Notes: generated from the letters alone by a model not told the origin. Positions 17,742 through 26,407 are shown, counted from the stretch's first letter. The stretch is DNA of 64,000 nt from Brevundimonas aurantiaca (GCF_014199955.1 NZ_JACHOQ010000006.1:58685-122684), one strand, 5' to 3'. Numbers and translations are program-made.

Positions 17742-19874
17742 ATGTCCCCTCGTCTCCTCGCTACCGTCGCCCTCCTGCCGCTGCTGCTGGCCGCGCTTCC
17801 CGCCGCGGCCCAGGAGGCGGCGACCCCGGACGCGACGCTTCTGGACGAGGTGGTGGTCACGGCCTCCCGGATCGAAACCCCGCGCTCCGCGATCGCCGCC
17901 ACGGTCGAGATCATCGACGCCGAGGCCATCGTCCAGCAGACGGCGCTGGCCGCCTCGGCCGTCGACACTGTGGCGGCCCTGGCGCCCTCCTTCTCGCCGA
18001 CGCGGCAGAAGCTGTCGGGCTTCGGCGAGACCCTGCGCGGACGCTCGCCGCTCTATCTCGTCGACGGCGTGCCGCAGTCGACGCCGCTGCGCGACGACAG
18101 CCGCGACGGCTACACCATCGATCCCTTCTTCATCGACCGGGTCGAGGTCATCTTCGGCTCCAACGCCATCCAGGGCATCGGGGCCACCGGCGGGGTGGTC
18201 AACTACGTCACCGCCCGCAAGCCGTCCGAGGCGGAGGGCCTGACCGGGCGGATGATGGCCCAGGTCACCACCGACGACGAGCTACAGGGCGACGGCGTCG
18301 GCGCCAAGATCGCCGCCATCGGCGGCCGTGACTTCGGCGCCTTTGACCTGACCTTGGGCGCGGCCTTCGAGACCCGCGGCGCCTACTATGACGCTGACGG
18401 CAGCCGCGTCGGCTTCGACGGCGCCCAGGGCGAGGTCCAGGACTCGCAAGCCGTCTCGCTGCTTGCGCGCGGTGGCTGGGACCTGGGCGGCGATCGCCGG
18501 CTGGAGGGCTGGGTCAACCGCTTCGATCTGGAAGGCGACGGCGACTATGTGACCGTGGCGGGCGACCGGGCGACGGGCGTCCCGACCACCGCCGTGCGCG
18601 GCGCGGCGCCGGGCCGGCAGCCGTCCAACGCCGTGACATCGGCGGCTCTGAGCTACACCGACCGCGACCTGTTCGGCGGCGTCCTGCGGGCTCAGGTCTT
18701 CGCCCACGATTACCAGGGCGTATTCGGCGGCGGCAGTTTCCCGGACTTCCAGGACCCCCGCATCGCTCCGGTTGGGACCCTGTTCGACCAGTCGGCCAAC
18801 AATTCGGAAAAGCTGGGCTTCAAGATCGACTGGCAGGGCCAGGTTCCTGGCCTGACGGGCCTCAAGGCCCTGGTCGGCCTCGACGGCCTGCGTGACCGGA
18901 CCTATCAGGAACTGGTCCTGACCGGGCGCAACTGGGTGCCGGAGACCGCCTACGAAAGCCTGTCGCCCTTCCTGCAGCTGAACCAGTCGGCCTTGGCCGG
19001 CCGCCTCAGCCTGTCGGCGGGCGTGCGGCATGAGTCGGCGAAGCTTAAGGTCGACGACTTCCAGACCCTGTACGCCTACGGCCCTCAGACGGTGGCGGGC
19101 GGCGAGCCGGGCTTCGAGGAGACGCTGTTCAACGTCGGCGCCGCCTTCGAGGTGACGCCGGCTCTCCTCGTCTACGGCTCCTTCGCCCAGGGCTTCACCA
19201 TGCCGGATGTCGGTCGGGTGCTGCGCGGCATCAACCGCCCCAATCAGGACGTCGACACCTTCCTCAACGTCGAGCCGGTGGTGTCGGACAACACCGAGGT
19301 CGGGGTCGAATACCGCGGCGCGCGCGTCGAGCTGTCCGCCGCCGTGTTCCGGTCCGAGGCCGAACGCGGCTCGCTGCTGAACCGGCTGCCCTCGGGCATC
19401 TTCGAGGTGCAGCGCCAGGCCACGCGGATCGATGGACTGGAGCTGAAGGGACTATGGCGCGCCACGGACGCCCTGACCCTTGGCGGCAGCTACGCCGCGC
19501 TCGACGGCCAGAGCGACAGCGACGGCGACGGCGATCTGGACCGCGACCTGAACGGGGCCAACATCTCGCCCGACCGGCTGCTGCTGTGGGGCGAGTACGA
19601 GACAGGCCCGATCGCCCTGCGCCTTCAGGCCCAGACCTATCTCGCACGCGACTTCGACGGCGAGCCCGCGGCCAACGGCTTCGAGGGCTATACGGTGCTC
19701 GACGCCGTGGCCCGCTACGAGGCGGGCTTCGGCACGGTGTCGCTGGGGGTGCAGAACCTGTTGGACGAGCAGTACATTTCCTATTTCTCGGACACCCAGG
19801 GGCCGACCGACAATCTGCGCTATTTCGCCGGTCGCGGGCGCACGGCCACCGTGACCCTGACGCGGAGCTTCTGA
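17742..19874 (+). CDS. TonB-dependent outer-membrane receptor (siderophore/metal-chelate type)
   Basis: A 710-residue protein. Signal peptide MSPRLLATVALLPLLLAALPAAAQ; TonB box LLDEVVVTASR; plug domain to about residue 170 (IETPRSAIAATVEIIDAEAI, YLVDGVPQ, FIDRVEVIFGSNAIQGIGATGGVVNYVT); then a 22-strand barrel closing with GRTATVTLTRSF. The upstream 25 codons of the frame are excluded because the signal peptide starts at 17742. Followed 7 bases later by a PepSY membrane protein, the usual pairing for ferric-siderophore uptake with cytoplasmic-side reduction. Substrate may be an iron or copper chelate. Confidence 0.92.
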   Translation: MSPRLLATVALLPLLLAALPAAAQEAATPDATLLDEVVVTASRIETPRSAIAATVEIIDAEAIVQQTALAASAVDTVAALAPSFSPTRQKLSGFGETLRGRSPLYLVDGVPQSTPLRDDSRDGYTIDPFFIDRVEVIFGSNAIQGIGATGGVVNYVTARKPSEAEGLTGRMMAQVTTDDELQGDGVGAKIAAIGGRDFGAFDLTLGAAFETRGAYYDADGSRVGFDGAQGEVQDSQAVSLLARGGWDLGGDRRLEGWVNRFDLEGDGDYVTVAGDRATGVPTTAVRGAAPGRQPSNAVTSAALSYTDRDLFGGVLRAQVFAHDYQGVFGGGSFPDFQDPRIAPVGTLFDQSANNSEKLGFKIDWQGQVPGLTGLKALVGLDGLRDRTYQELVLTGRNWVPETAYESLSPFLQLNQSALAGRLSLSAGVRHESAKLKVDDFQTLYAYGPQTVAGGEPGFEETLFNVGAAFEVTPALLVYGSFAQGFTMPDVGRVLRGINRPNQDVDTFLNVEPVVSDNTEVGVEYRGARVELSAAVFRSEAERGSLLNRLPSGIFEVQRQATRIDGLELKGLWRATDALTLGGSYAALDGQSDSDGDGDLDRDLNGANISPDRLLLWGEYETGPIALRLQAQTYLARDFDGEPAANGFEGYTVLDAVARYEAGFGTVSLGVQNLLDEQYISYFSDTQGPTDNLRYFAGRGRTATVTLTRSF

Positions 19875-19881
19875 GCCGGTG

Positions 19882-20925
19882 ATGGGCGCGATCCGCACGC
19901 TCCACGCCTGGGCCGGGACCGCCCTCTCGATCCTGGCCATGGTGTTCGGCCTGACGGGATCGTTGCTGGTGTTCGAGGACGACTGGATCCGCGCCACCGT
20001 CCCCGCCGCGCGCGCCGAGATCGATCTCGATGCCGCCCGTCTGGGTGCGGCGCTGGACCGGCTCGAGGCGGCCGAGCCCCGCCTCACCTCGGTGGTCCTG
20101 CCGGGCGGGGCGGTCGGCGTTCACCGGCTCTACCTGGCCGACGACGGTTTCGCTTACGTCGACGCCGACGGCAAGGTGGTGGACCGCTGGCGCGGCGCGG
20201 CGCGAGCCGAGACCTGGATCTTCGACCTTCACCACGAACTGCTGGCCGGTCACACCGGCAAGCTGGTCGCCGGAGGCGCCGGCCTGGCCCTCGCGCTGAT
20301 GATCCTGACCGGCCTGGTCGTCTGGATTCCCGCCTGGCGCGCCACCGGCTGGCGGGTCTGGCCCCGCTCGGGGGCCCGGCGCGAGCTGATCGGCAGTCAT
20401 CGCAATCTCGGCCTGATCTTCGCCATCCCGCTAGTCGTCTTCAGCCTCACCGGAGCGGCCATCGTCTTTCACGGCACGACCCAGGCCCTGCTGGGGGCCG
20501 TCCCGGCGCCGCCGGCGCCGGTGGTCGGGACGGGAGACGTCGACTGGGCTCGCGCCCTGGCGGAAGCCCAGGCCCGCTTCCCCGAAGCGACCCCGCGCAT
20601 GGCCGTCCGCCCCGCCGAGCCGGGCAAGCCCGCCACGATCCGTTTGAAGCAGCCCGGCGAGTGGCACCCCAACGGCCGCACGACCGTGACCATCGATCCG
20701 GCCACCAGCCGTGCGGTGGCGACCTCCGACGCCAACGCCCTGCCGAACGGCGTGCGGGCCTACAATGCCTTCTACCCCCTGCACGCCAGTTCGGTCGGCG
20801 GCTGGCTCTATGACGCGGTGACGCTGCTCAGCGGCGTCGCCATGGCGGCCCTGGGGGTGATCGGCGCCTGGGCCTTCCTGGGAAAACCCCGACGGCGCTC
20901 GCCTCGGTCAAAACCGACCCGCTGA
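19882..20925 (+). CDS. PepSY-TM family inner-membrane reductase-like protein
   Basis: A 347-residue protein with four membrane segments and two periplasmic PepSY regions. LHAWAGTALSILAMVFGLTGSLLVFEDD is the classic PepSY-TM opening; WIFDLHHELLAGHTGKLVAGGAGLALALMILTG carries the conserved His pair, repeated in IGSHRNLGLIFAIPLVVFSLTGA and YPLHASSVGG. These proteins (PiuB/FsqB-like) are implicated in reductive release of iron from siderophores. A GTG (19879) directly before the ATG is an alternative start. Translationally close to the TonB receptor gene. Confidence 0.85.
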   Translation: MGAIRTLHAWAGTALSILAMVFGLTGSLLVFEDDWIRATVPAARAEIDLDAARLGAALDRLEAAEPRLTSVVLPGGAVGVHRLYLADDGFAYVDADGKVVDRWRGAARAETWIFDLHHELLAGHTGKLVAGGAGLALALMILTGLVVWIPAWRATGWRVWPRSGARRELIGSHRNLGLIFAIPLVVFSLTGAAIVFHGTTQALLGAVPAPPAPVVGTGDVDWARALAEAQARFPEATPRMAVRPAEPGKPATIRLKQPGEWHPNGRTTVTIDPATSRAVATSDANALPNGVRAYNAFYPLHASSVGGWLYDAVTLLSGVAMAALGVIGAWAFLGKPRRRSPRSKPTR

Positions 20926-21108
20926 GGCAAGACGCGCGACGGAACGGTAGGGTTCGCCTGATCCTCGGCCGTGCCCTCCCGGGCGTCGCTCCAGGTCTGA
21001 TGCCCTCAGACGGACCCCGCGCGAGCCCATATGCGACCACCAGCGGCAAGGCCTCGTTCACCGTGTCGGGCAAGCCTTCCTTGGCGCCTGTGGGGGGATG
21101 ATGGCTCG

Positions 21109-22245
21109 ATGACGGAAGATCCAGCACCTCCTGAGCCCCGACGCCCGCCGCCGATCGCGCGCGGCGGCTGGCTCGACCTTCTGCGTTTCGTCGTCGGGGC
21201 GATGATCGTCCTCTATCACTTCCGCGAGGCCGCTCCGATCCCCTTGCCGCTCTTCCATCCGGTCTTCGACCGCGGGTATCTGCTGACCGACTTCTTCATC
21301 ATCGACTCCGGCTACGTTCTCGCCCGCGTCTACGGCGAGCGGCTCGCGGACGGGCGAATTCCGCTTTCCGTCTTTTACCGTCAGCGTTTCCTGAGGGTGG
21401 TTCCGGCCCACATGGCCGTCAGCCTCGCCCTGGCGGGGCTGGTGCTGGCGGCGGCGATCCTGGGCCAGACACCCAGCCACCCGGAATGGTTCGACTGGTC
21501 CCGGTTTCCCGCCCAGTTCTTTCTGGTGCAGGCCTATGGGGTGCCGGGCGGAGAGGGATGGAACGCGCCGACCTGGACGCTCTCGGCACTCCTGGGCTGT
21601 TACGTCAGCCTGCCCTTCCTCGCTCGCGCGGCGCGCGGCTTGTCCCCATGGCTGATCCTCGCTCTCGGGGTCGGTGGGCTGCTCGCCGCCAACCTGGCCG
21701 CCCACGCCGCCTTCGGGTTGCCGATCTACGAGATGCCGTTGCGCCTCGGCTTCCTGCGGGCCTTTCCGCTGTTCGCCCTCGGCGTCGCCGTGGCTCTGTT
21801 CGCCCGGCAGGTCTATTGCCCGCCCCGTCTGGCCGCCGGTCTGGGCGGTTCCGCCGTGGTCGCTGTGGCGGGTCTGCAGGCTCTGGGACCCCATAATCTG
21901 GCGACCCTCGGCCTCCTGACCGTCATCATCTTCGCCACCGGGGCCTTGCCGGTTCGGAGCCCGTCCAGGCTGGTCGAGCACCTCGCTTTGATGGCGTTCG
22001 CGATCTTCCTGACCAACGAAGTGATCCGGATCGTGTGGTTCGGCGTGCTCGACGCCGTCGATTGGCGGAGTTGGAGTCCGTCAGTGCAATGGACCGCCTG
22101 GGCGGTCGGCCTGGCCGCGGCTTTCGGCGGCGCCGCCGTCTTCCGCTACGCCTTCGACCGACCGACCCAGGCCTGGTTCAATCGTCCGCAGTCGGGGTCG
22201 CGATCGACCTCCCCCGCGGCCAAGTCTCCCGTTCCCGCGCTGTAG
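21109..22245 (+). CDS. Acyltransferase-3 family membrane protein, second copy
   Basis: A 378-residue integral membrane protein. Landmarks: WLDLLRFVVGAMIVLYHFRE (Arg, His), TDFFIIDSGYVLARVYGERL in place of the usual D-x-FF-x-LSG-F, FYRQRFLRVVPAHMAV, and NAPTWTLSALLGCYVSLPFL. The substitutions around the LSG motif set it apart from the copy at 16070. The ATG at 21109 is chosen since the domain begins soon after; upstream frame is shadow. It would acylate an envelope glycan or lipid; the acceptor is unknown. Confidence 0.85.
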   Translation: MTEDPAPPEPRRPPPIARGGWLDLLRFVVGAMIVLYHFREAAPIPLPLFHPVFDRGYLLTDFFIIDSGYVLARVYGERLADGRIPLSVFYRQRFLRVVPAHMAVSLALAGLVLAAAILGQTPSHPEWFDWSRFPAQFFLVQAYGVPGGEGWNAPTWTLSALLGCYVSLPFLARAARGLSPWLILALGVGGLLAANLAAHAAFGLPIYEMPLRLGFLRAFPLFALGVAVALFARQVYCPPRLAAGLGGSAVVAVAGLQALGPHNLATLGLLTVIIFATGALPVRSPSRLVEHLALMAFAIFLTNEVIRIVWFGVLDAVDWRSWSPSVQWTAWAVGLAAAFGGAAVFRYAFDRPTQAWFNRPQSGSRSTSPAAKSPVPAL

Positions 22246-22274
22246 GCCGATCCTTCACAAAAGCTCGGCGAGGT

Positions 22275-23195
22275 TCACATCATGGCGGCGGGGGGCGCCT
22301 GGGTGCCCATGATCGCCACGATCAGAAGCAGCAGGGCCGCCAGCACGGTCTCCAGCGCCAGGCTGCGCCGCAGGCGGCGCAAGGCGAGCGGACGGGCGTG
22401 ATCGTCTTCGAGCGCCGATCCGAGATGCGGGGTCAGGACAAAGCGGTTCGAGGCCGCTAGGGCCAGCATGCCGGCGAACAGGACGAGTTTCAGGATCAGA
22501 AGAACGCCGTAGGGCGTCGTCAACAGGCTCCCGAGCCGGCTGAACCCGATCAGATAGGCGCTGTTCACCAGACCCGTGATCGTCAGCAGGACGACGGCGA
22601 GCGTTCCCAGGCCGGCGAAGCCCTCCAGGGCGGCATGGGTCACCGGCGCGCCCGCCGCGTGTCCGTGGCGAGCCCGCAGCATCAGGAACAGCGCGACCAG
22701 GCTGCCGAGCCAGAGTCCGGCGGCAAGCGCGTGAACGACATCGGCGATCAGATGCGGCCAGCGGCCCGCGCCTTCCGTCGCCGCCCCGTGACCGGTCCAG
22801 GCCAGGCTGGCGCCGACCACGGCGCCGACGACGGTCAGCGCGATCCAGCCGCCGCGTCCCGGTTTCAGACTGATCAGCAGAACGGCGGCCAAAAGGGCCA
22901 TCGCCGCGCGAACCAGGAAGCCGACGCCCAGGCCCGTGCCGAATGCCACGTAGGACAGCGACTCCGGCTTCAGCGCCTCGGTCAGCGATCCCGCCATCAC
23001 GGCGGTTTGGACCACGAGGTTGGCGAGAGCAGCCAGGACGGTCGCCACGGCGGCGACCAGCAGCGTCGTTCGCGGCCACCTTTCGGCGGCCGCGTCCGAC
23101 ATGGGCATCCTGAACGCGAAGAACAGGGGGACGCCAAACAGCAGGACGGCGCCGATGTACTGCCCCAGCCTCAGCAGGACGACCGTTGTCTCCAT
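22275..23195 (-). CDS. copD: Copper resistance membrane protein CopD
   Basis: A 306-residue inner-membrane protein with about eight hydrophobic segments. Conserved CopD features include the His of DVVHALAAGLWLGSLVALFL and WTGHGAATEGAGRWPHLIADVVHA, followed by VVLLTITGLVNSAYLIG and KLVLFAGMLALAASNRFVL. CopD works with CopC to move copper across the inner membrane. It starts 4 bases after the stop of copC on the same strand, so the two are cotranscribed. Confidence 0.92.
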   Translation of the reverse strand: METTVVLLRLGQYIGAVLLFGVPLFFAFRMPMSDAAAERWPRTTLLVAAVATVLAALANLVVQTAVMAGSLTEALKPESLSYVAFGTGLGVGFLVRAAMALLAAVLLISLKPGRGGWIALTVVGAVVGASLAWTGHGAATEGAGRWPHLIADVVHALAAGLWLGSLVALFLMLRARHGHAAGAPVTHAALEGFAGLGTLAVVLLTITGLVNSAYLIGFSRLGSLLTTPYGVLLILKLVLFAGMLALAASNRFVLTPHLGSALEDDHARPLALRRLRRSLALETVLAALLLLIVAIMGTQAPPAAMM

Positions 23196-23199
23196 CTGA

Positions 23200-23562
23200 T
23201 CAGCGGACCGAGAAGTTGGTGGACCCCGTCATCCGGTGCCCGTCCGGAGACGCCACCCGCCAGTTGACCACGTAGGCCCCGGCCGCCAACGGCCTCGCCG
23301 GAGCGCCCGAGATCGTCTTGCCGTCCTCGGACACCCGTGTCTGGACACGGATGGTCGCGCCCGCCGCATTGACGAGATCGAAACCGGAGAAGGCCGGCGC
23401 CACGCGCTCGCTGAAGGTGAGGCTGATGGTGCGCGGCGCCGCGACCGCAGCGCCGGCGGCCGGCGTGGCGCTCACGAGACGCGCGTGTGCATCCGCCTGA
23501 CCGGCGACCAGGGAAAGCGCCGCGACGGTCGCGGCGAGCGATGCGATTTTGAAACGGGTCAA
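23200..23562 (-). CDS. copC: Periplasmic copper-binding protein CopC
   Basis: A 120-residue protein: signal peptide ending at ADA, and a mature N-terminus beginning HARLVSATPAAGA. The N-terminal His after cleavage is the Cu(II) ligand of CopC. The domain continues with ISLTFSERVAPAFSGFDLV and ends YVVNWRVASPDGHRMTGSTNFSVR, where DGH supplies another ligand. The start is a TTG at 23562 preceded by AGGAG. Paired with copD. More canonical than the CopC-like protein at 6648-7058. Confidence 0.93.
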   Translation of the reverse strand: MTRFKIASLAATVAALSLVAGQADAHARLVSATPAAGAAVAAPRTISLTFSERVAPAFSGFDLVNAAGATIRVQTRVSEDGKTISGAPARPLAAGAYVVNWRVASPDGHRMTGSTNFSVR

Positions 23563-23907
23563 CTCAAACTCCTAGGAAGGGACGCCCCTACTGTCTCTTA
23601 CGCGGCGCGGAAAGCGGCCCCTCAAAAGTTCAAGGATCGCCGAGCGACACGAGCGTCCGCACCCTGACCGGAAAGCGTCCTGAGACGACTTCGAGCCTAT
23701 GCTGGTCGCTGGGACGCCAGTTTGGCCATGCAGCAGTTTGATCACTGAGAGTGCTCAAACCACGGACATTGGAAACCCCGCGGTCATCTGATGTCGGGTC
23801 GTTCGCCTAACGCCGTCCTGGTCGTCGCACCACCGGAGTCGGTCACCGCCGCTGGGTAGGCGGGGTCGCTCATCGAACGGATCCTGCGCCGCGTCATGGT
23901 CGGCGGG
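23563..23907. other. 345-base gap upstream of copC
   Basis: No gene was supported on either strand. It should contain the copCD promoter near 23570-23620 on the minus strand, though I see no operator palindrome I can name. The rest may be decayed sequence at a module boundary between the copCD pair and the MerR/glutaredoxin unit. Confidence 0.4.
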
Positions 23908-24669
23908 TCACATCGCCATCGCGCCCGCCCGACCATATTCCATGACCAGCATCCAGACCGCCATTGCGATCATCATCAGGTTTTCAGTCAAGGACAGGAA
24001 GCCCAGCGGAACATTGCTGTCGCCGCCGACGCAGGCGCATTTCAGCTCACGCTTGTCGAGGTAGACCGCCTTGAACACCGAGATCGCCCCGATGCCGCCG
24101 ATGAACAGGGCGACCGGCGCGGACAGCCAGGTCAGGACGCCCGCCACCATCAGGGCGCCCGCCCCGAACTCGGCAAAGGGATAGACCTTGCCATAGGGCA
24201 CCCATCGCTTGGCCAGCAGGTCGTAGTTGAGGAACATCGCCGAGAAGCTCTCGACGTTCTGCAGTTTCAGCATGGCCAGCGCCATCATGGACAACGCGAT
24301 GAACCACTCGCCCGCGCGCACCGTGAAGGGCGTGCCATCGACCGCCAGACCGAGCATGGCCGCCATGACGGCGGTGGTCAGGAACACCACGAGCACCGGC
24401 GTATAGGTCGTCGCCTTCGGATCGCGGACCTTGAGGCCGAAGAAGCGGCGCAGGTCGTCGTGCCCGCCGATCCGCTTGCCGTCAATGAACACCTGCGGCG
24501 TTGTCTTAACCCCGTGTTCGGCCTTGAAAGCGTCGGTCTGCTCTCGGGTCGTCAGCCAGTGATCCTCGACCTCGTAGCCCCGGCTCTTCAGCAAGTGACG
24601 GGCCTTCAGCCCCCACGGACAGGTGTGCTCCGGCATCACCATGCGATAAATACTGGCGGTCTTGGTCAT
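23908..24669 (-). CDS. Glutaredoxin-MauE fusion membrane protein
   Basis: A 253-residue fusion. Residues about 1-75 are a glutaredoxin (EHTCPWGLKARHLLKSRGYEVED, TTPQVFIDGKRIGGHDDLRRFF). The active site is CPWG, so it has one Cys, as in monothiol forms. Residues about 90-250 form four membrane segments of the MauE/DoxX type (WFIALSMMALAMLKLQN, FAEFGAGALMVAGVLTWLSAP, LFIGGIGAISVFKAVYLDKRELKCACVGG). The CAC after helix 3 gives an additional thiol pair. ATG 24669 follows GAGGAG. Driven by a mer-like promoter and divergent from a MerR gene. Probably handles thiol redox or metal transfer at the membrane. Confidence 0.85.
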   Translation of the reverse strand: MTKTASIYRMVMPEHTCPWGLKARHLLKSRGYEVEDHWLTTREQTDAFKAEHGVKTTPQVFIDGKRIGGHDDLRRFFGLKVRDPKATTYTPVLVVFLTTAVMAAMLGLAVDGTPFTVRAGEWFIALSMMALAMLKLQNVESFSAMFLNYDLLAKRWVPYGKVYPFAEFGAGALMVAGVLTWLSAPVALFIGGIGAISVFKAVYLDKRELKCACVGGDSNVPLGFLSLTENLMMIAMAVWMLVMEYGRAGAMAM

Positions 24670-24704
24670 CTGGGTCTCCTCGATCTTCACAATCCAAGGC
24701 GCAC

Positions 24705-24736
24705 ACCCTAGGTTCCGTACTATGATACGGAGTCAA
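24705..24736 (-). promoter_or_regulatory. mer-like promoter/operator for the glutaredoxin-MauE gene
   Basis: On the minus strand: -35 TTGACT (24736-24731) and -10 TAGGGT (24710-24705) are separated by 20 bases, the overlong spacer typical of MerR-activated promoters. The spacer holds the dyad TCCGTA/TACGGA (24714-24731 including centre). The CCGTA-TACGGAA arrangement closely matches the mercury operator of Tn501/Tn21 mer operons. The divergent merR-like ATG begins 2 bases past the -35 box. Confidence 0.88.
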
Positions 24737-24738
24737 GC

Positions 24739-25149
24739 ATGAAGGTTCGGACGATCGCCGGACTGGCGCGAGAGGGCGGCGTGGGGGTCGAGACCGTGCG
24801 TTTCTATCAACGACGAGGTTTGATCCCGACGCCGGACCGCTGGTCCAGCGACGGGACCGGCGGGATCCGCCGCTATGGCGAGGACGATGTGCGCCGGCTC
24901 AGGTTCATCCGGTCGGCCCAGGTCGCCGGGTTCACGCTCGACCAGATCAAGGAACTGCTCTCCCTGGACGCGGGCGAGGATCGCGTCAGGGCGCGCGAAC
25001 TGGCCGCCGAACGACTGACGGCCCTGGATCGCACCATCGCCGATCTCGAGCAGGCGCGATCCGCCCTGATGCGCCTGGCCCAGGCCTGTCAGTCCAAGGA
25101 CACGGGGCCTTGTCCGATCATCGCAACCTTTCAGGGCGAGCAAACCTGA
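24739..25149 (+). CDS. MerR-family regulator close to mercury MerR, lacking the first Hg cysteine
   Basis: A 136-residue regulator: winged helix RTIAGLAREGGVGVETVRFYQRRGLI, IRRYGEDDVRRLRFIRSAQVAGFTLDQIKELLSL, then a long dimer helix and a C-terminal ACQSKDTGPCPIIATFQGEQ. Mercury MerR has three Hg ligands (Cys82, 117, 126 in Tn501). The last two are visible here (ACQSKDTGPCP), but the position of Cys82 (LSLDAGEDRVRA) has none. It may therefore sense another thiol-reactive signal. GGAG inside the operator serves as ribosome-binding site. Divergent from the glutaredoxin-MauE gene it should control. Confidence 0.88.
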   Translation: MKVRTIAGLAREGGVGVETVRFYQRRGLIPTPDRWSSDGTGGIRRYGEDDVRRLRFIRSAQVAGFTLDQIKELLSLDAGEDRVRARELAAERLTALDRTIADLEQARSALMRLAQACQSKDTGPCPIIATFQGEQT

Positions 25150-25271
25150 ACTTAAAGTCCGATGTCTTTCGACTTCAGAGTCCCCCGGGCCTTCGCCCGG
25201 CTCGTTCGGCCACCGACGATGCCGATCGTCGATGACGAAGGCCATGACTCCGCCCCTCCCCCGGATGGCCG

Positions 25272-25427
25272 CAGGTCGCCGCCGCCCGCGGCGCATTGGG
25301 CGGCCTGTTCGAGGAACTACTCGAAGACCACCTCCGTCAGCACGTCGTCGGCTTCCACCTGAGCGACGCGGACCGGCAGGCCTGCGCCGAAGAACTGCCC
25401 GCCCTTATCCGCCGCTACGCCCGCTGA
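25272..25427 (+). pseudogene. C-terminal remnant of a DmeR/FrmR-type repressor
   Basis: The frame beginning at CAG 25272 reads QVAAARGALGGLFEELLED then HLRQHVVGFHLSDADRQAC and ends ALIRRYAR-stop at 25427. This is the back half of a FrmR/RcnR-family repressor (R-G-A-L-x-G-L...ED-HLR-x-H). An in-frame TGA occurs about 26 bases upstream and no start or N-terminal helix (with its Cys/His ligand) is present. It lies 8 bases before dmeF, where an intact dmeR is normally found. Too short for the usual gene track. Confidence 0.75.
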
Positions 25428-25435
25428 GACCCCAG

Positions 25436-26365
25436 ATGACCACATTCGACACCGACCATTTGACGCACGACCACCGCTTTCTGGGGGCGTCGCACGACGC
25501 CAACGCCCGCAAGACCCTGTGGGTGGTCGCCCTGACCGCGGTGATGATGGTCGGCGAGATCGTGGCGGGGACGGTGTTCGGGTCCATGGCCCTGCTGGCC
25601 GACGGTTTCCACATGGCGACGCACGCCGGCGCGCTGGCTGTCGCGGCCGGCGCCTATGCCTACGCCAAACGCCATGCCGACAACCGCCGATTCAGCTTCG
25701 GCACCGGCAAGGTCGGCGATCTGGCCGGCTTCGCCTCTGCCCTGGTGCTCGGCATCGTGGCCCTGGGGATCGCGGGCGAGTCGGTGGGCCGGCTCTTCGA
25801 TCCTCGCCCGGTCGCCTTCAGCCAGGCCACGCTGGTCGCCGTCCTGGGCCTCGCCGTCAATCTGGTCAGCGCCCTGCTCCTCGCCGGCGGCGGTCATCAC
25901 CATCATCACCACGGCCATCACCACCTCCATGATGAGCATGACGATCACGACCAAAACCACCGGGACAACAACCTGCGCTCGGCCTATTTCCACGTCCTGG
26001 CCGACGCCCTGACCTCGGTGCTGGCGATCATCGCCCTGGTCGCCGGTCGTTACCTCGGGTGGGTCTGGCTCGATCCGCTGATGGGCATCGTCGGCGCGAT
26101 CGTCATCGCGCGCTGGTCATGGTCCCTGATGCGCGACACCGCCGCCGTCCTTCTCGACACCACCGACCATCACGTCGAGGACGAAGTCCGCGAGCTGGTG
26201 GAAGGCCCCGGCGACGCGCGGATCACCGACCTGCACGTCTGGCGCGTCGGTCCGGAAGCGCATGCGGCTATCGTCAGCGTCACGGGCACGGTGGCTGCAG
26301 AGACTGTCCGCACACGTCTTCGACCTGTGCATGAGATTGGGCACCTGACTGTCGAGTGTCGGTAG
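25436..26365 (+). CDS. dmeF: CDF-family Co/Ni(/Zn,Cd) efflux transporter DmeF
   Basis: A 309-residue six-helix exporter. The opening HDHRFLGASHDANARKTLWVVALTAVMM is distinctive for DmeF. TM2 has ALLADGFHMATHAGALAV, TM5 has AYFHVLADALTSVLAII (both with the His/Asp ligands of CDF transporters). Between TM4 and TM5 is a long His/Asp loop (HHHHHHGHHHLHDEHDD). The C-terminal cytoplasmic domain begins at HHVEDEVRELVEGPGDARITDLHVWRVG. Exports divalent metals, mainly cobalt and nickel, in exchange for protons. The usual repressor gene just ahead is truncated, so expression may be unregulated. Confidence 0.93.
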   Translation: MTTFDTDHLTHDHRFLGASHDANARKTLWVVALTAVMMVGEIVAGTVFGSMALLADGFHMATHAGALAVAAGAYAYAKRHADNRRFSFGTGKVGDLAGFASALVLGIVALGIAGESVGRLFDPRPVAFSQATLVAVLGLAVNLVSALLLAGGGHHHHHHGHHHLHDEHDDHDQNHRDNNLRSAYFHVLADALTSVLAIIALVAGRYLGWVWLDPLMGIVGAIVIARWSWSLMRDTAAVLLDTTDHHVEDEVRELVEGPGDARITDLHVWRVGPEAHAAIVSVTGTVAAETVRTRLRPVHEIGHLTVECR

Positions 26366-26380
26366 AAGCTCCAGGGCCTC

Positions 26381-26407
26381 TTGATCCTCTAGCGACTTGA
26401 GCATGCA
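26381..26407 (+). promoter_or_regulatory. MerR-type operator/promoter, copy A
   Basis: Begins TTGATC (-35), followed by imperfect dyad arms CTCTAG and CTTGAG around CGA, and ends ATGCA. The layout equals that of copies B (28417) and C (38764). It lies 41 bases before the start of the cytochrome-FTR1 gene. The long -35 to -10 spacing expected of CadR/PbrR-type promoters would put the -10 at about 26406. Confidence 0.75.
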
